Source: Allorhizocola sp044869915 (GTDB lineage Bacteria > Actinomycetota > Actinomycetes > Mycobacteriales > Micromonosporaceae). Taken from it: DNA of 21,426 nucleotides. This document shows positions 1-8,423 of this stretch, one piece after another. The stretch is from positions 1 to 21,426 of the forward strand of contig JBIOYB010000493.1 in the NCBI GenBank assembly GCA_044869915.1, written 5' to 3'. The notes under the pieces are model-generated. The model was not told the DNA's origin and did not search any database. It saw only the letters and a program-made list of their open reading frames with translations. Each line of letters begins with the position of its first letter. The first letter of the stretch is position 1. A program made the position numbers and the translations under genes.

Positions 1-25
1 GATTTTTAGTTGCCACAGGTTTCTG

Positions 26-66
26 CAGCCTCGCCAGTCGGTGCGAAAGCCCGACGGGCGAGGCTG
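26..66. terminator. Strong hairpin downstream of the HNH-STAND gene
   Basis: A 10-bp perfect outer stem (26-35 with 57-66), one A/G mismatch, then a 5-bp inner stem (37-41 with 51-55) closes a 9-nt loop. It lies about 50 nt past the stop of the minus-strand gene ending at 116, so it may end that transcript. There is no U-run on either side, which is common for actinobacterial terminators but leaves the role uncertain. Confidence 0.45.
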
Positions 67-115
67 TCTATGGTGTCCAATTAGGGCAGTACGCCATGTC
101 CCGGGCACCGCATAC

Positions 116-2893
116 TCAGTCGAAGTAGATAATCGAATCTTGAAGCCATCCGACTGCGGCCAGGTCTCTTGAGAGCCATTTGTAGGCGAGGTTGGTGGCT
201 GGCCGATCGACATGTAGAGGCAGCCCGAAATTTTGCAAAGGGTTGTGGCCAAAGGCTGGCACCACTTTTCTGCTTTGCTGGCTGCCGAAGTCCCAAAAGG
301 CTCGGTCCTCGCTGTGGGCAACGAGTTTTAGGTTGACCGGCGGTGATCCAGAGATGCGCCTGTCGGTGTGCAGCATGATCCTGACTTCGACGCTGCTGGC
401 CTCAGTCTCGTCTTCGAACCTGCCGATGACTCCATCGATCTGGGCGGGCAGCATGCTGTAAAGCCCCAGCGCATCGCCGAACGCTGGGAAGTTGTTCTGG
501 ACTAGCTGAAGGTAGCCGGTTATGGCTTCTGTAACGATGCCCGTGGCCATGGTCAAGGTCAGTTCCGGAGAGAAGCCCTGCCATGCCCATTTCCCGCTGT
601 GATAGGGGATATCCGCGCTCGGCCACGGAGGCGTGATGGTGGGTTCCCCGATGGATTCAAGCCTCGCGGAAAGCCACCTGACATCGTCTGAATCGACTTC
701 GCCGTTTTGCCACGAAGCCCTTTCCGAGTCGCGTACTTTCGCCATCCACTGGTCAACCTTTTCCCGTAGCTCGTCCGTCTTGATTGGACGAACCCGGCGC
801 GCGATACCGAAGTCGGTAACGAACTGCGCCAGATGGTAGAGCCGTTCGCGGGCGAGCCATGATTCCGCAGGAGCAGCTAACGTCCGTCTCTTAACCGAAC
901 GTAAAAGCTTCTCTTGCATACGGATCTGGGCACGTTGCCATCGACCCATGTCGTTGACAGGAAACTGGAATTGTTCCCAGCTTGCCCAGCCACTGCGGCC
1001 GATCTTGGGGTGGATTTCCTCCAGGGCCACCACTTGTGGCGGCGGGGTCTGCCTGCGTGACCGTGCGACAGTGAGGTAACCGTTTTGAAGCCACACGCCC
1101 CACTGAACAAGCTGCCCATCGCGATGACGCGAGATGGCGGGGGCCAACGGCCCGGCCCCGGTCAGCAACGCTTGCTCCGCTTCGCGAAGCCAAAGGCCGG
1201 CCCTGATAGGAAGAACGGGCTCGGCGCCAATTCCTGTGTGGTCCCGGCGCCCGATGAGCGACGCGATGGCCGAATCGGAAGGCCCGTCCCATCCGGTGCC
1301 TTCCTCTGGCTGCCCGATCTCGCCCAGGACCCAGAACGCCGCGGCCCGATTTGTCTTGGCCAGGCTGAGCATGAGGGCTTCCTGGGCAGCGTCTTGCGCA
1401 CTGGTCACCGCGAATGCAAGCGCGAAGCGCCAGCGCGGAAATGCATCAGCTGACGCGACCGCATCAATCTTGGCCAGTCCGGTTGTGATTGCCTGCGAAC
1501 CGAAGTACTGCTCAAAGATCGGCAAGGCAAAGGCAAGATTTCCGCCGTCATTGACGACCAGGTCTGTCGCCACGAGCCGGCGCACGCGCGGTGGCGTCGT
1601 GAACGATGCGGCAGTCACATTCTCTGGGCTTCCGAGGATCCTCACCGCGAGCGCCATCAGGTCGTGCCAGGTGTCGTCTGACACCTCCGATCCGCGCGAC
1701 TCGATGATCATCTCTACTAGGCCTGACAGTAGCTCTGTGCGACTGACCTTGGTGTCGCGGCCGGCGTGAACGCGTGCCGCCAAGGCAAGGGCGGAAAGCG
1801 GGCTGGCCAGGAGATCTAGCGTCTCCTTGGTCCATAGGTGCCAGGGCACGTCTTGTCCAAGCGCGACACCGGCCAGATCGGCGCCACGCCGGGCAGACCA
1901 TGGGGTGACGTCAAGCCTTTCGTCTGCGGCAAGTGGAATCCCAGGACGGGCGGTGGCAAGTACGCTTACCGACGGCCACACCTGCACCAGCTCCCTGGCC
2001 TCCATCAGCAAACGGCCTGCGTCCTTCGCCGGCACACCGTCCAGATCATCTATGACGACCCGGAAAAGCCGTGCCGGATCACCACCGATCTCATCGACGA
2101 CCGACTGCTCCAAACCGGAGACAACCTGCCGCGCGGTGAAAAACACCGGGATCTCGATGTCGGGATCGTTTGCCGCCTCCTGAAGCCCTTGTTCCCACCA
2201 GCGTGCGGCATGCTCGGATTTCCCGGCACCCATACGGGCCACCAAGACCCGTAGCTGGCCCGCCGGCACCTCCGGCACCGGATCCGGATTGAGGCTCATC
2301 CAGGCCAGTAACGCATCCCGGCGTTCCGGCGCCACGAGCGGAGTCAGACGAGCCACCCTGCGGCCCCGTCCTTTGCGGGCGGCACGCTGCCACGCCTCGG
2401 TCCGGCTGCGCATGCGCGGGCTGAACGGTACCACAGCGGCGAGTTTGTCGATCGCCGCTACCAGGTCGAGTGGGGCAACCGCCTCGGCAGCCTCCGCATC
2501 CGTGATCTCCCAGCCCTTGCGAGCCTCCGCGTACGCCGCCAACTGTGCAGCCTTCCACGCCTGCAGCATCTCGGGCGGATACAGGTCGTGCAGGTCATCA
2601 ATCTCCCACGCATGACGAAGGCACAGCAGCAGCAGATTGGCCACGTCGCGGTTATCCGCTTCGCTCATGTCCTTGTCCCAGCGTGGTCCGCCTTCGCTGC
2701 GTGCATAGATGTGAGCGACGCGGCTGTTCAGTACCCGCTTACCGTTCTCCTTGTTGACCTTGTAAAGGTCTTCGTGGCAGTCCGGCCGTGCACATTCGAA
2801 CGCCGTCCCGTACAGCTGCTTCACCGTGCCTGGAGTCGGCTCACGGTGCTCACGAGGTCTCTTCAGCTTGGAAGACTTCTGCCTCACCGGCAT
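116..2893 (-). CDS. HNH-type domain fused to a STAND/NACHT-like NTPase
   Basis: Probably an intracellular defence protein in which an NTPase switch controls a nuclease. Seen, numbering from the ATG at 2893 (925 aa): a Cys/His cluster typical of HNH nucleases (C34 and C39, H61, N87, C91, H94); a P-loop MGAGKS at 221-226, where the usual first glycine is an alanine; a Walker B VVIDDLD at 279-285; a following VLATARP strand at 311-317; and FALPIFEQYF around 455-464, like the aromatic helix after NACHT modules. The C-terminal 450 residues have no motif I recognise and could be the sensor. The ORF runs open to an ATG at 2977, but that ATG has no ribosome site; the ATG at 2893 follows GGAG, though only 3 nt away. 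The HNH plus NTPase assignment rests on motifs; the defence role is inference from family and neighbours. Confidence 0.8.
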   Translation of the reverse strand: MPVRQKSSKLKRPREHREPTPGTVKQLYGTAFECARPDCHEDLYKVNKENGKRVLNSRVAHIYARSEGGPRWDKDMSEADNRDVANLLLLCLRHAWEIDDLHDLYPPEMLQAWKAAQLAAYAEARKGWEITDAEAAEAVAPLDLVAAIDKLAAVVPFSPRMRSRTEAWQRAARKGRGRRVARLTPLVAPERRDALLAWMSLNPDPVPEVPAGQLRVLVARMGAGKSEHAARWWEQGLQEAANDPDIEIPVFFTARQVVSGLEQSVVDEIGGDPARLFRVVIDDLDGVPAKDAGRLLMEARELVQVWPSVSVLATARPGIPLAADERLDVTPWSARRGADLAGVALGQDVPWHLWTKETLDLLASPLSALALAARVHAGRDTKVSRTELLSGLVEMIIESRGSEVSDDTWHDLMALAVRILGSPENVTAASFTTPPRVRRLVATDLVVNDGGNLAFALPIFEQYFGSQAITTGLAKIDAVASADAFPRWRFALAFAVTSAQDAAQEALMLSLAKTNRAAAFWVLGEIGQPEEGTGWDGPSDSAIASLIGRRDHTGIGAEPVLPIRAGLWLREAEQALLTGAGPLAPAISRHRDGQLVQWGVWLQNGYLTVARSRRQTPPPQVVALEEIHPKIGRSGWASWEQFQFPVNDMGRWQRAQIRMQEKLLRSVKRRTLAAPAESWLARERLYHLAQFVTDFGIARRVRPIKTDELREKVDQWMAKVRDSERASWQNGEVDSDDVRWLSARLESIGEPTITPPWPSADIPYHSGKWAWQGFSPELTLTMATGIVTEAITGYLQLVQNNFPAFGDALGLYSMLPAQIDGVIGRFEDETEASSVEVRIMLHTDRRISGSPPVNLKLVAHSEDRAFWDFGSQQSRKVVPAFGHNPLQNFGLPLHVDRPATNLAYKWLSRDLAAVGWLQDSIIYFD

Positions 2894-2981
2894 ATTCTCC
2901 AGCACCCGTACGATGGGATAGGACGCCGTGCTCAAGTAGGCCGCTCCGGCTGCGTGTTGCGACGTCGTGAGTCGCATGCGT

Positions 2982-3010
2982 CGTCGCGACGCGTGACGAC
3001 GCGTGACGAC
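2982..3010. repeat. Palindrome and 10-bp tandem repeat upstream of the HNH-STAND gene
   Basis: CGTCGCGACG (2982-2991) is a perfect palindrome. It runs straight into two exact tandem copies of GCGTGACGAC (2991-3000 and 3001-3010). The block lies about 90-120 bp upstream of the ATG at 2893 and downstream of the nuclease gene ending at 3084, so it could be an operator or the remains of a small repeat. The repeats are seen directly; any binding role is inference. Confidence 0.6.
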
Positions 3011-3083
3011 GTTGCGCAGTTTGCGGGCGGTGCGTTCATTCGACGCAAGGACGCTTGTCGATCGTTGGTGCCGCTGGGGCCAC

Positions 3084-4802
3084 TCAGGAACCAGGGTTTG
3101 AGCTGCGGTGATAGCGGTAGGTACGATCCGGGGTCGTGAAAGCGTGATGAACCCGCCCCGCGTGCACGGTGCGCTCGACCAAGGTGGCGTCGGCGAGCCA
3201 GACCTCTACCAGGCCCAGGTTGATCTGGTCTGCGCCGACCTGGATCGTTAGCGGCACGGTGACACCGATGGGCCCCTCTGCAGCGGAAATTTCAGTATCA
3301 AGCTCAACTATCAGGCACTGACCCTCAGGGTAAGTGGCCGTGACATCCTCGCCATGCAGGAGCTTCGCGGCTAGACGCCACCTGTTTATCTCGCCTGGCG
3401 GAGTCGAGTCGAGGTCGGGGACACGAACTGGCGTTGGCGTGTGCTGCTGAATGGTTGCGAGTGATTCGATCATGACAAACAGTCTTTTCAGGCCTTGCTC
3501 GAACTCTCCTGGCGGCAAGAACCCCCAGTTCGGATCGATGACGCCCATCTCGGAGGGAGTGTGCCGGACGCTTACTCTCCCGACGTTAGGCGTGCGGCAA
3601 TGATTCACGAACTCCAATGCAGAGCGCGCGGCAGTCACCTGTTGACCGGTGAAATCTTCGAGTCGAAGTTTACGCGTGGCGGTCTGCGTGGTCAGTTCGT
3701 AGCGATCCTCGATCCTAAAGACGCGATGTAGTTCCTCAAAGACCACGCGCACTCCCTCAGCGCCCCGGCTGCGTTCGACCCGGTCGATATCTGCCGCGGC
3801 GAGCACCGCCCCGTCGGGATCGAGGATCTCGACATGCAGATGCGGGCTCTCCCCACGGTCGTCACCAACCGAAAGCGTCGTGACCGTGCCACCCACCAGA
3901 CGGCCGCCGAGTCCGCCCGGAGCATCAATGTCACCCTCGTAGGCTCCTACCGGGCTGGTGAAAGGCGTCCCGAAACTGAGGAAGTCTCGAAGAGAGTGCT
4001 CAAAATCGCTGCCGCTCTCAGCGACAAACCTGCCCGTTATGGTGATGGGGCGCTCCTGGACTGATGCGGCGCAGCGAGCGATGATGTCGACCGCCAACCA
4101 TGCGCCACCGCGAGCCTGGCCGCTCATCCAGCTCATCACCAAACCCTGGCGTGACGGCGGTTCTGGAAATCCTCCTTCGCCGAAACGGAGTTCATATCTG
4201 TAGTGCGGGTCGGTATTGAGCGTCCCGAGCGCACGCTGTACCCGGGCTGCCACTGATGGCACGTCGAGCCGCTCGCCGCCCTCGATGCCCACGAGCGCGA
4301 GGACCGACTGGTAGGTCTCCTCGACGCGGTTCCGGTCGCCGTGCACGTAGTAGTCCACAATGTCGGGATACTTGGCCGCAAGCTGATCGACATAGGCCAA
4401 GCCGCGCCATACGGCCGTGAGCCCGTGTGCGTGGCCAAGTTCCTGCAGCCAAACCTCAGCCTCGGGTGTCGGGTCCCACGGGGTAACGAGGTACCAGGTC
4501 GTGACGCGCAGTGCCGCCCAGCGTGGATCGTTTATAAGCGTTTGGAGAGATTTCTTCACCTCGTCCTTCTGCCTGGATGACAGCGGCTCGCAGTAGCTCT
4601 TGACCTGGTGGACCGCATCAGTGCCATCGACAGCAGCGGCGCGATCCAAGATGTCCACGCCCCCGTCGCCGCGCGAAGGAGTAATGCGCACGGAGTTCGG
4701 CTGCTCTCGGTTCACGAACATGGCCACTACCGCTTCGACGTCGTTGCCCTCAAGACGCGTCCACTCCACACGGCTCACTGGTTCAGCATCTCGTAACCCG
4801 TC
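3084..4802 (-). CDS. Mrr-like PD-(D/E)xK nuclease
   Basis: A 572-aa protein, counted from the ATG at 4802. The N-terminal 120 residues carry a restriction-endonuclease-like core of the QxK type: a helix with E24, then RGDGGVDI with D51 as the metal ligand, then HQVKS with Q67 and K69. The following WYLVTPWDPTPE segment (about 104-115) and a WRGL segment resemble large uncharacterised actinobacterial proteins with the same nuclease head. The remaining 400 residues are not recognised and may bind a target or partner. The frame is open to an ATG at 4850, but those 16 extra residues look non-coding; a GTG 12 codons inside (VEWTRLEG) is another possible start. No start has a clear ribosome site. 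The stop lies 190 nt before the start of the HNH-STAND gene on the same strand, so both could be one transcript. DNA cleavage is likely from the motif but untested. Confidence 0.78.
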   Translation of the reverse strand, partial: DGLRDAEPVSRVEWTRLEGNDVEAVVAMFVNREQPNSVRITPSRGDGGVDILDRAAAVDGTDAVHQVKSYCEPLSSRQKDEVKKSLQTLINDPRWAALRVTTWYLVTPWDPTPEAEVWLQELGHAHGLTAVWRGLAYVDQLAAKYPDIVDYYVHGDRNRVEETYQSVLALVGIEGGERLDVPSVAARVQRALGTLNTDPHYRYELRFGEGGFPEPPSRQGLVMSWMSGQARGGAWLAVDIIARCAASVQERPITITGRFVAESGSDFEHSLRDFLSFGTPFTSPVGAYEGDIDAPGGLGGRLVGGTVTTLSVGDDRGESPHLHVEILDPDGAVLAAADIDRVERSRGAEGVRVVFEELHRVFRIEDRYELTTQTATRKLRLEDFTGQQVTAARSALEFVNHCRTPNVGRVSVRHTPSEMGVIDPNWGFLPPGEFEQGLKRLFVMIESLATIQQHTPTPVRVPDLDSTPPGEINRWRLAAKLLHGEDVTATYPEGQCLIVELDTEISAAEGPIGVTVPLTIQVGADQINLGLVEVWLADATLVERTVHAGRVHHAFTTPDRTYRYHRSSNPGS

Positions 4803-4974
4803 CATTCTGAGTGGCAACGACGCGGCGGACGCCACGCCGCAGACGCCCATGTGCGTGAGTAGGATGCTCTGCCTGCGCCCCGCATTGAGGACCCAAGCCC
4901 GCCGGCTTAAAGATCGCCCGACGTTTGCACCACGAGCAGCCGGCGTGCGGTGTTTTGTCTTGTCGTCGTGAGGG

Positions 4975-5201
4975 CTAACGGGGACGGCCTACCCATGCCT
5001 TGTGCGTGTCGGCAACCTTCAGTCCCGAACTGAGGCGCCCGCGCAGGGTGCCGACTCGGGTCCGGCCTTCTAAAACCTGAAGCCCATCGGCCGGAGGCTT
5101 AAGTAGCTGACGGGAGATCAGTATGGGAGGCACCGCCCAGGTGCCGGATTCTTGCCAAGCATTCTGGATCTCTGGTGGACGTCTCGACACATGAGGAATG
5201 C
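4975..5201 (-). pseudogene. C-terminal remnant of a conserved hypothetical protein
   Basis: About 75 codons read in a protein-like way on the minus strand up to a TAG at 4975. They include WAVPPILISRQLL and an EGRTRVGTLRG stretch that recalls the short EGHTR/GERR motif of ParB-like proteins. The same frame runs open into the left end of the IS256 element at 5202 with no credible start, so the gene's 5' part is gone. It was probably cut by the insertion or by a later deletion. It is not continued on the other side of the element. The family assignment is tentative; that this is real but truncated coding sequence is more secure. Confidence 0.5.
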
Positions 5202-5216
5202 TCAGAACCTGTGGAT
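5202..5216 (+). repeat. Left terminal inverted repeat of the IS256 element
   Basis: TCAGAACCTGTGGAT pairs with the right end at 13 of 15 positions; the core ACCTGTGGAT is identical. It lies 94 bp before the transposase start. Confidence 0.65.
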
Positions 5217-5309
5217 CGGAAGTTGAGAAGGGGCGTACCTTCTCGATGATCGGATTTATAGGCTTCGAGCAATGGCCGACGTTGGCGCGTCGGTCGGGAA
5301 GGCACGCCA

Positions 5310-6584
5310 GTGCTTACTGTAGTGGCAAGCGATGGTGAACGTGTCCAGGGCGTCTCGCTGATCGATGACATCGTGCGCGAAGGCGCACGGCGGATGCTGA
5401 CCGCGGCGCTGCAGGCCGAGGTGGACGCGTACATCGCGGCCCACACCAGCGAGGTGGACGGGCAGGGCCGCAGGTTGGTGGTGCGCAACGGTTACGCCGA
5501 ACCACGGCAGGTACTGACCGCGGCGGGTGCGGTCGAGGTGAAAGCGCCGCGGGTCAATGACAAGCGCATCGACCAAGATACGGGCGAGCGCCAGCGGTTT
5601 TCTTCGGCGATCCTGCCGGCGTGGTGCCGCAAGTCGCCGAGGGTCACCGAGGTGTTGCCGTTGCTGTACCTGCATGGCTTGTCCAGCAAGGACTTCGTCC
5701 CTGCTTTGGAAGGGTTCCTGGGCACCGGGGCGGGCCTTTCCGCACCGACGATCACCCGGCTGACGGCCGGGTGGCAGGACGAGGCCCGCGCGTTCGGCCA
5801 GCGTGATCTGTCCGAGGTGGACTTCGTGTACCTGTGGGCCGACGGGGTGCATCTCAACATCCGCCTCGACGAGGAGAAGCTGTGCCTGCTGGTGCTCATC
5901 GGCGTGCGCGCCGACGGCACCAAAGAGTTTGTCGCGCTTGCCGATGGCTACCGGGAGTCGACCGGGTCATGGGCCGACCTGCTACGCGACTGTGCCCGTC
6001 GTGGCATGCGCGCCCCGGTCCTGGCCATCGGCGACGGCGCGCTCGGGTTCTGGGGCGCGCTGCGCGAAGTCTTCCCCGAGACCCGTGAGCAGCGCTGCTG
6101 ATTCCACAAAATCGCCAACGTGCTTGCGGCGCTGCCGAAATCGGCCCACCCTAACGCGAAGAAGGCGTTGGCCGAGATCTGGAATGCCGAGGACCGCGAC
6201 CACGCCCGTCGCGCCGTGGCCGCGTTCAAGCTGGCCTACGGCGCCAAGTACGCCAAGGCCGTGGCGAAGATAACCGGCGACCTCGACGAGCTGCTGGCGT
6301 TCTACGACTACCCGGCCGAGCACTGGATCCATTTGCGCACCACCAATCCGATCGAGTCGACGTTTGCCACCGTGCGTCACCGGACCAAGGTGACCAAGGG
6401 GCCGGGGTCCAAGGCCGCGGGCATCGCCATGGCCTTCAAGCTCATCGAGGCCGCGCAAGCCCGCTGGCGCGCCGTCAACGCACCTCACCTGGTCGCACTC
6501 GTGCGCGCCGGCGCCAAATTCAAGAAAGGCAAGCTCGTCGAACGACCAGGTTCCGCCGCCAACACTCAAACCCAGGCGGCATAG
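5310..6584 (+). pseudogene. IS256-family transposase with an in-frame stop
   Basis: A DDE transposase of 424 codons in one frame, broken only by a TGA at 6099-6101. The GTG start at 5310 follows GGGAAGG with 7 nt spacing. The catalytic residues are all encoded: D178 (WADGVH), D242 (IGDGALGFW) and E349 (NPIESTF). The stop falls between D242 and E349, exactly at the Trp of the C(2)H signature (C263, stop 264, F265, H266). A single TGG-to-TGA change explains it, and both sides read normally in the same frame. As written, the first product is 263 aa and lacks the catalytic glutamate; a 154-aa tail could start at a GTG at 6120. The copy is therefore probably inactive unless the TGA is read through or is a sequencing error. 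Confidence 0.9.
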
Positions 6585-6596
6585 TCAAGATCTCTC

Positions 6597-6611
6597 ATCC
6601 ACAGGTCTTGA
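6597..6611 (-). repeat. Right terminal inverted repeat of the IS256 element
   Basis: ATCCACAGGTCTTGA is the inverted partner of 5202-5216 (13 of 15 positions) and begins 12 bp after the transposase stop. Confidence 0.65.
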
Positions 6612-6614
6612 CAA

Positions 6615-7037
6615 TTGCTCTTCCCGCTGCTCGGCCTCGACAACGACCGCTCCGTTGCGACGACCCACGCCAGCACTGAGGCTCTGTGCTTGATCGTCGA
6701 GCAGATCGGCAGGCAGTTCAAACGCGAACTCGGCTACGACTTCCCGCCGTTCGATCCCGGCGATCCACACAACGAGGCGGTCTTGATCAACTCGCTGAAG
6801 TTCCACGCCACGTTCCCCATCGCCGCCGGCGCCGCCGGATTCATGCGCGACGACGAGGGATGGATCATGACCTGGATCTGGCTGCATCCGTATGAACGCG
6901 GTGGAAGATTGATCGAAAAGGCTTGGCCGGAGCTGGGGGCCCGTTACGGGGAGTTCCGTATCGAAGCCCCATACTCCCCGGCGATGGAGGCGTTCATGCG
7001 CCGTCACGGCATCACCGATGAGCGCCGGTTCGGCTGA
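6615..7037 (+). pseudogene. GNAT-acetyltransferase-like protein, N-terminus lost at the IS
   Basis: A 140-codon frame beginning within 4 nt of the right end of the IS256 element, at a TTG with no ribosome site. The second half reads AAGFMRDDEGWIMTWIWLHP followed by a helix and YGEFRIEAPYSPAMEAFMRRHG, which resembles the beta-strand 4-5 and acetyl-CoA-binding part of GNAT folds, but the usual RxxGxG/A loop is only partly kept (HPYERGGRL). The first 60 residues also look like real coding sequence. The start of the original gene was probably removed, since no matching 5' part lies on the left side of the element. The acetyltransferase assignment is weak; the truncation is inferred from the abrupt start at the IS border. 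Confidence 0.5.
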
Positions 7038-7083
7038 GCGCTGGGTCGACTGAAGCGCGAAAGCGTGTCGCCCCACCCTCTGG

Positions 7084-8298
7084 GTGCGCATCTGCCACGC
7101 TGGTGCGGTGGGATCACGCCGCGCCTCCCGGCCCAAGTCCAGTGTCTCGACCCCGCGGCTGCACGTCTTCGCCATCCTGGGCGCCGGACATGGCGGGCAT
7201 TCCGTCAGCCAGGAAGTTGAGGTGTGCAAGTCGGTGCTGCTCTATGCCGACCATGTCACCATCGCCAGCCCCCGGTTGTTTGCTGTCGTGGCGAGTCTGG
7301 GCATCGTGGCGGTCACCCCGCAGACCTTCGCGAAGGTGATGGCGCGGGCCGTGCGTGACGGAGGCGAAACGATGCGCGGCGCCGCGGACATGGTGCGCGA
7401 GTTCAGCGATGCGCTAGAGGCGATGCCGCCACGTCACGCCCTCACCCCAGAGCAGCGCAAATCGAAAGCTGGGCTTGTCCGGCAGATCGACCGAGCCATG
7501 GATTCGCTGCGCGCGACTTCTGCGGAAAATCTCACCAGCGCCGGTGCGGACCCTTTGATCCGCGCGGTTCAGGAGGGCCTCGTGACGCTCGAGCCGCTCA
7601 CCCGCCAGGACGAGGAATTCGACGAACTGCCTGAAGATCTACTGCTAAGCCGCTACATCGAGGTCGTCGACGCCGCGCTAGGTGATCCCTCGAGTTACCC
7701 ACTGTTTGACGACACCACCGGCCATCTGGCCCATCTGGGGCTGGAAGCGGGCTTCTTCACCCGGTCTGACATGGTCCGGGAACGCGGCACGACCGCAGCG
7801 ACCGGAGCCGGTTTGACCGGCCGGCTGCCCAACTTCCCGCTGGCCGACATGTCGGAAATCATCGACATCCGCAAGACGCTGCGTATACCGCTTGAACGGT
7901 TTAGGCAGGCGGTCCGCAAACTCGCCGTGGATATACAGCTTCCGGCGGAAGACCCCAATTTCGGTGCAGTCCTTGATGATCGCTGGCTCCATGAAGTGCA
8001 GCCGGCGATCGATGAGATCGAGGAACGCATCCGCCAGGACGTTTCGCTTCGTGCCCTTACCGGCCAGTTCATCGCCGGTGCCTTCGACCCGATGCGCAAT
8101 GCTCTGCCCGCGGCCGGGGTCGCGACGTTGGCCATGTCTGCCGGGTCAGGCAAGATGCTTGCCGCCGCAGCGGCCGTTGCCGCAGCCGGTGTTACCCCTG
8201 CGGTTAAGGCGCTGCAGCAGCGCCAAAAGGCCAGCCGTGACATCGCCCGGGGCCAGTACTACTTTCTCTACAAAGCCAACCGGCGTATGGCCTCCTGA
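7084..8298 (+). CDS. Uncharacterised protein with Gly-rich N-terminus and hydrophobic C-terminus
   Basis: A 404-codon frame with consistent coding character. I do not recognise the family with confidence. Seen: RLHVFAILGAGHGGHSV near residues 25-41, a nucleotide-loop-like glycine stretch, then VEVCKSVLLYADHVTIASP; a long acidic helical middle; and an Ala-rich hydrophobic stretch (about 344-377) that could be one or two membrane helices or a packed helical hairpin, followed by a basic tail. The start is uncertain: the GTG at 7084, the GTG at 7108 and codons just before RLHVF are all possible, and none has a clear ribosome site. Nothing places it in an operon: a truncated gene is 46 nt upstream, and the gene after it is convergent. 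Its position between nuclease genes hints at an accessory role, but no function is proposed. Confidence 0.6.
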   Translation: MRICHAGAVGSRRASRPKSSVSTPRLHVFAILGAGHGGHSVSQEVEVCKSVLLYADHVTIASPRLFAVVASLGIVAVTPQTFAKVMARAVRDGGETMRGAADMVREFSDALEAMPPRHALTPEQRKSKAGLVRQIDRAMDSLRATSAENLTSAGADPLIRAVQEGLVTLEPLTRQDEEFDELPEDLLLSRYIEVVDAALGDPSSYPLFDDTTGHLAHLGLEAGFFTRSDMVRERGTTAATGAGLTGRLPNFPLADMSEIIDIRKTLRIPLERFRQAVRKLAVDIQLPAEDPNFGAVLDDRWLHEVQPAIDEIEERIRQDVSLRALTGQFIAGAFDPMRNALPAAGVATLAMSAGSGKMLAAAAAVAAAGVTPAVKALQQRQKASRDIARGQYYFLYKANRRMAS

Positions 8299-8304
8299 CC
8301 GCGG

Positions 8305-8335
8305 GGCATGGCTCTCCGGGCGCCAATGCCATGCC
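8305..8335 (+). terminator. Hairpin after the 404-codon gene
   Basis: GGCATGGC (8305-8312) pairs perfectly with GCCATGCC (8328-8335) around a 15-nt loop, starting 7 nt after the stop of the plus-strand gene. It lies between two convergent genes, a usual place for a terminator. There is no U-run. Confidence 0.45.
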
Positions 8336-8423
8336 TATACCACGGCTACGGCATCGTCGTGCCTGGCCGGCCACGATGCAGTACAGGCATGTGGGCCTGG
8401 CAGCTTGTCGAGGACTTTACCTA

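Larger units (their letters stand above)
5202..6611 (+). mobile_element. IS256-family insertion sequence
   Basis: An element of about 1.41 kb, normal for IS256. The ends are imperfect inverted repeats: TCAGAACCTGTGGAT (5202-5216) matches the reverse complement of 6597-6611 at 13 of 15 positions. It carries one transposase gene (5310-6584) interrupted by a TGA. I could not find a convincing 8-9 bp target duplication: the nearest pair, GAATGCTC at 5196-5203 and AATTGCTC at 6613-6620, matches at 6 of 8 positions and does not sit squarely at both ends. The genes on the two sides do not join, so a deletion probably followed insertion. The exact outer ends are uncertain by a few bases. Confidence 0.85.

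Noticed and set aside
5256..5852. Long minus-strand frame inside the IS256 element
   Set aside because: It is antisense to the transposase, is rich in Arg and Gln low-complexity sequence, and lies where GC-rich coding DNA keeps the opposite strand open.
5196..6620. GAATGCTC / AATTGCTC as a target-site duplication of the IS256 element
   Set aside because: Only 6 of 8 positions match, and the two are not placed symmetrically with respect to the terminal repeats.
6585..7229. 214-codon minus-strand frame opposite the acetyltransferase-like remnant
   Set aside because: It mirrors the plus-strand coding sequence and contains no recognisable motif.
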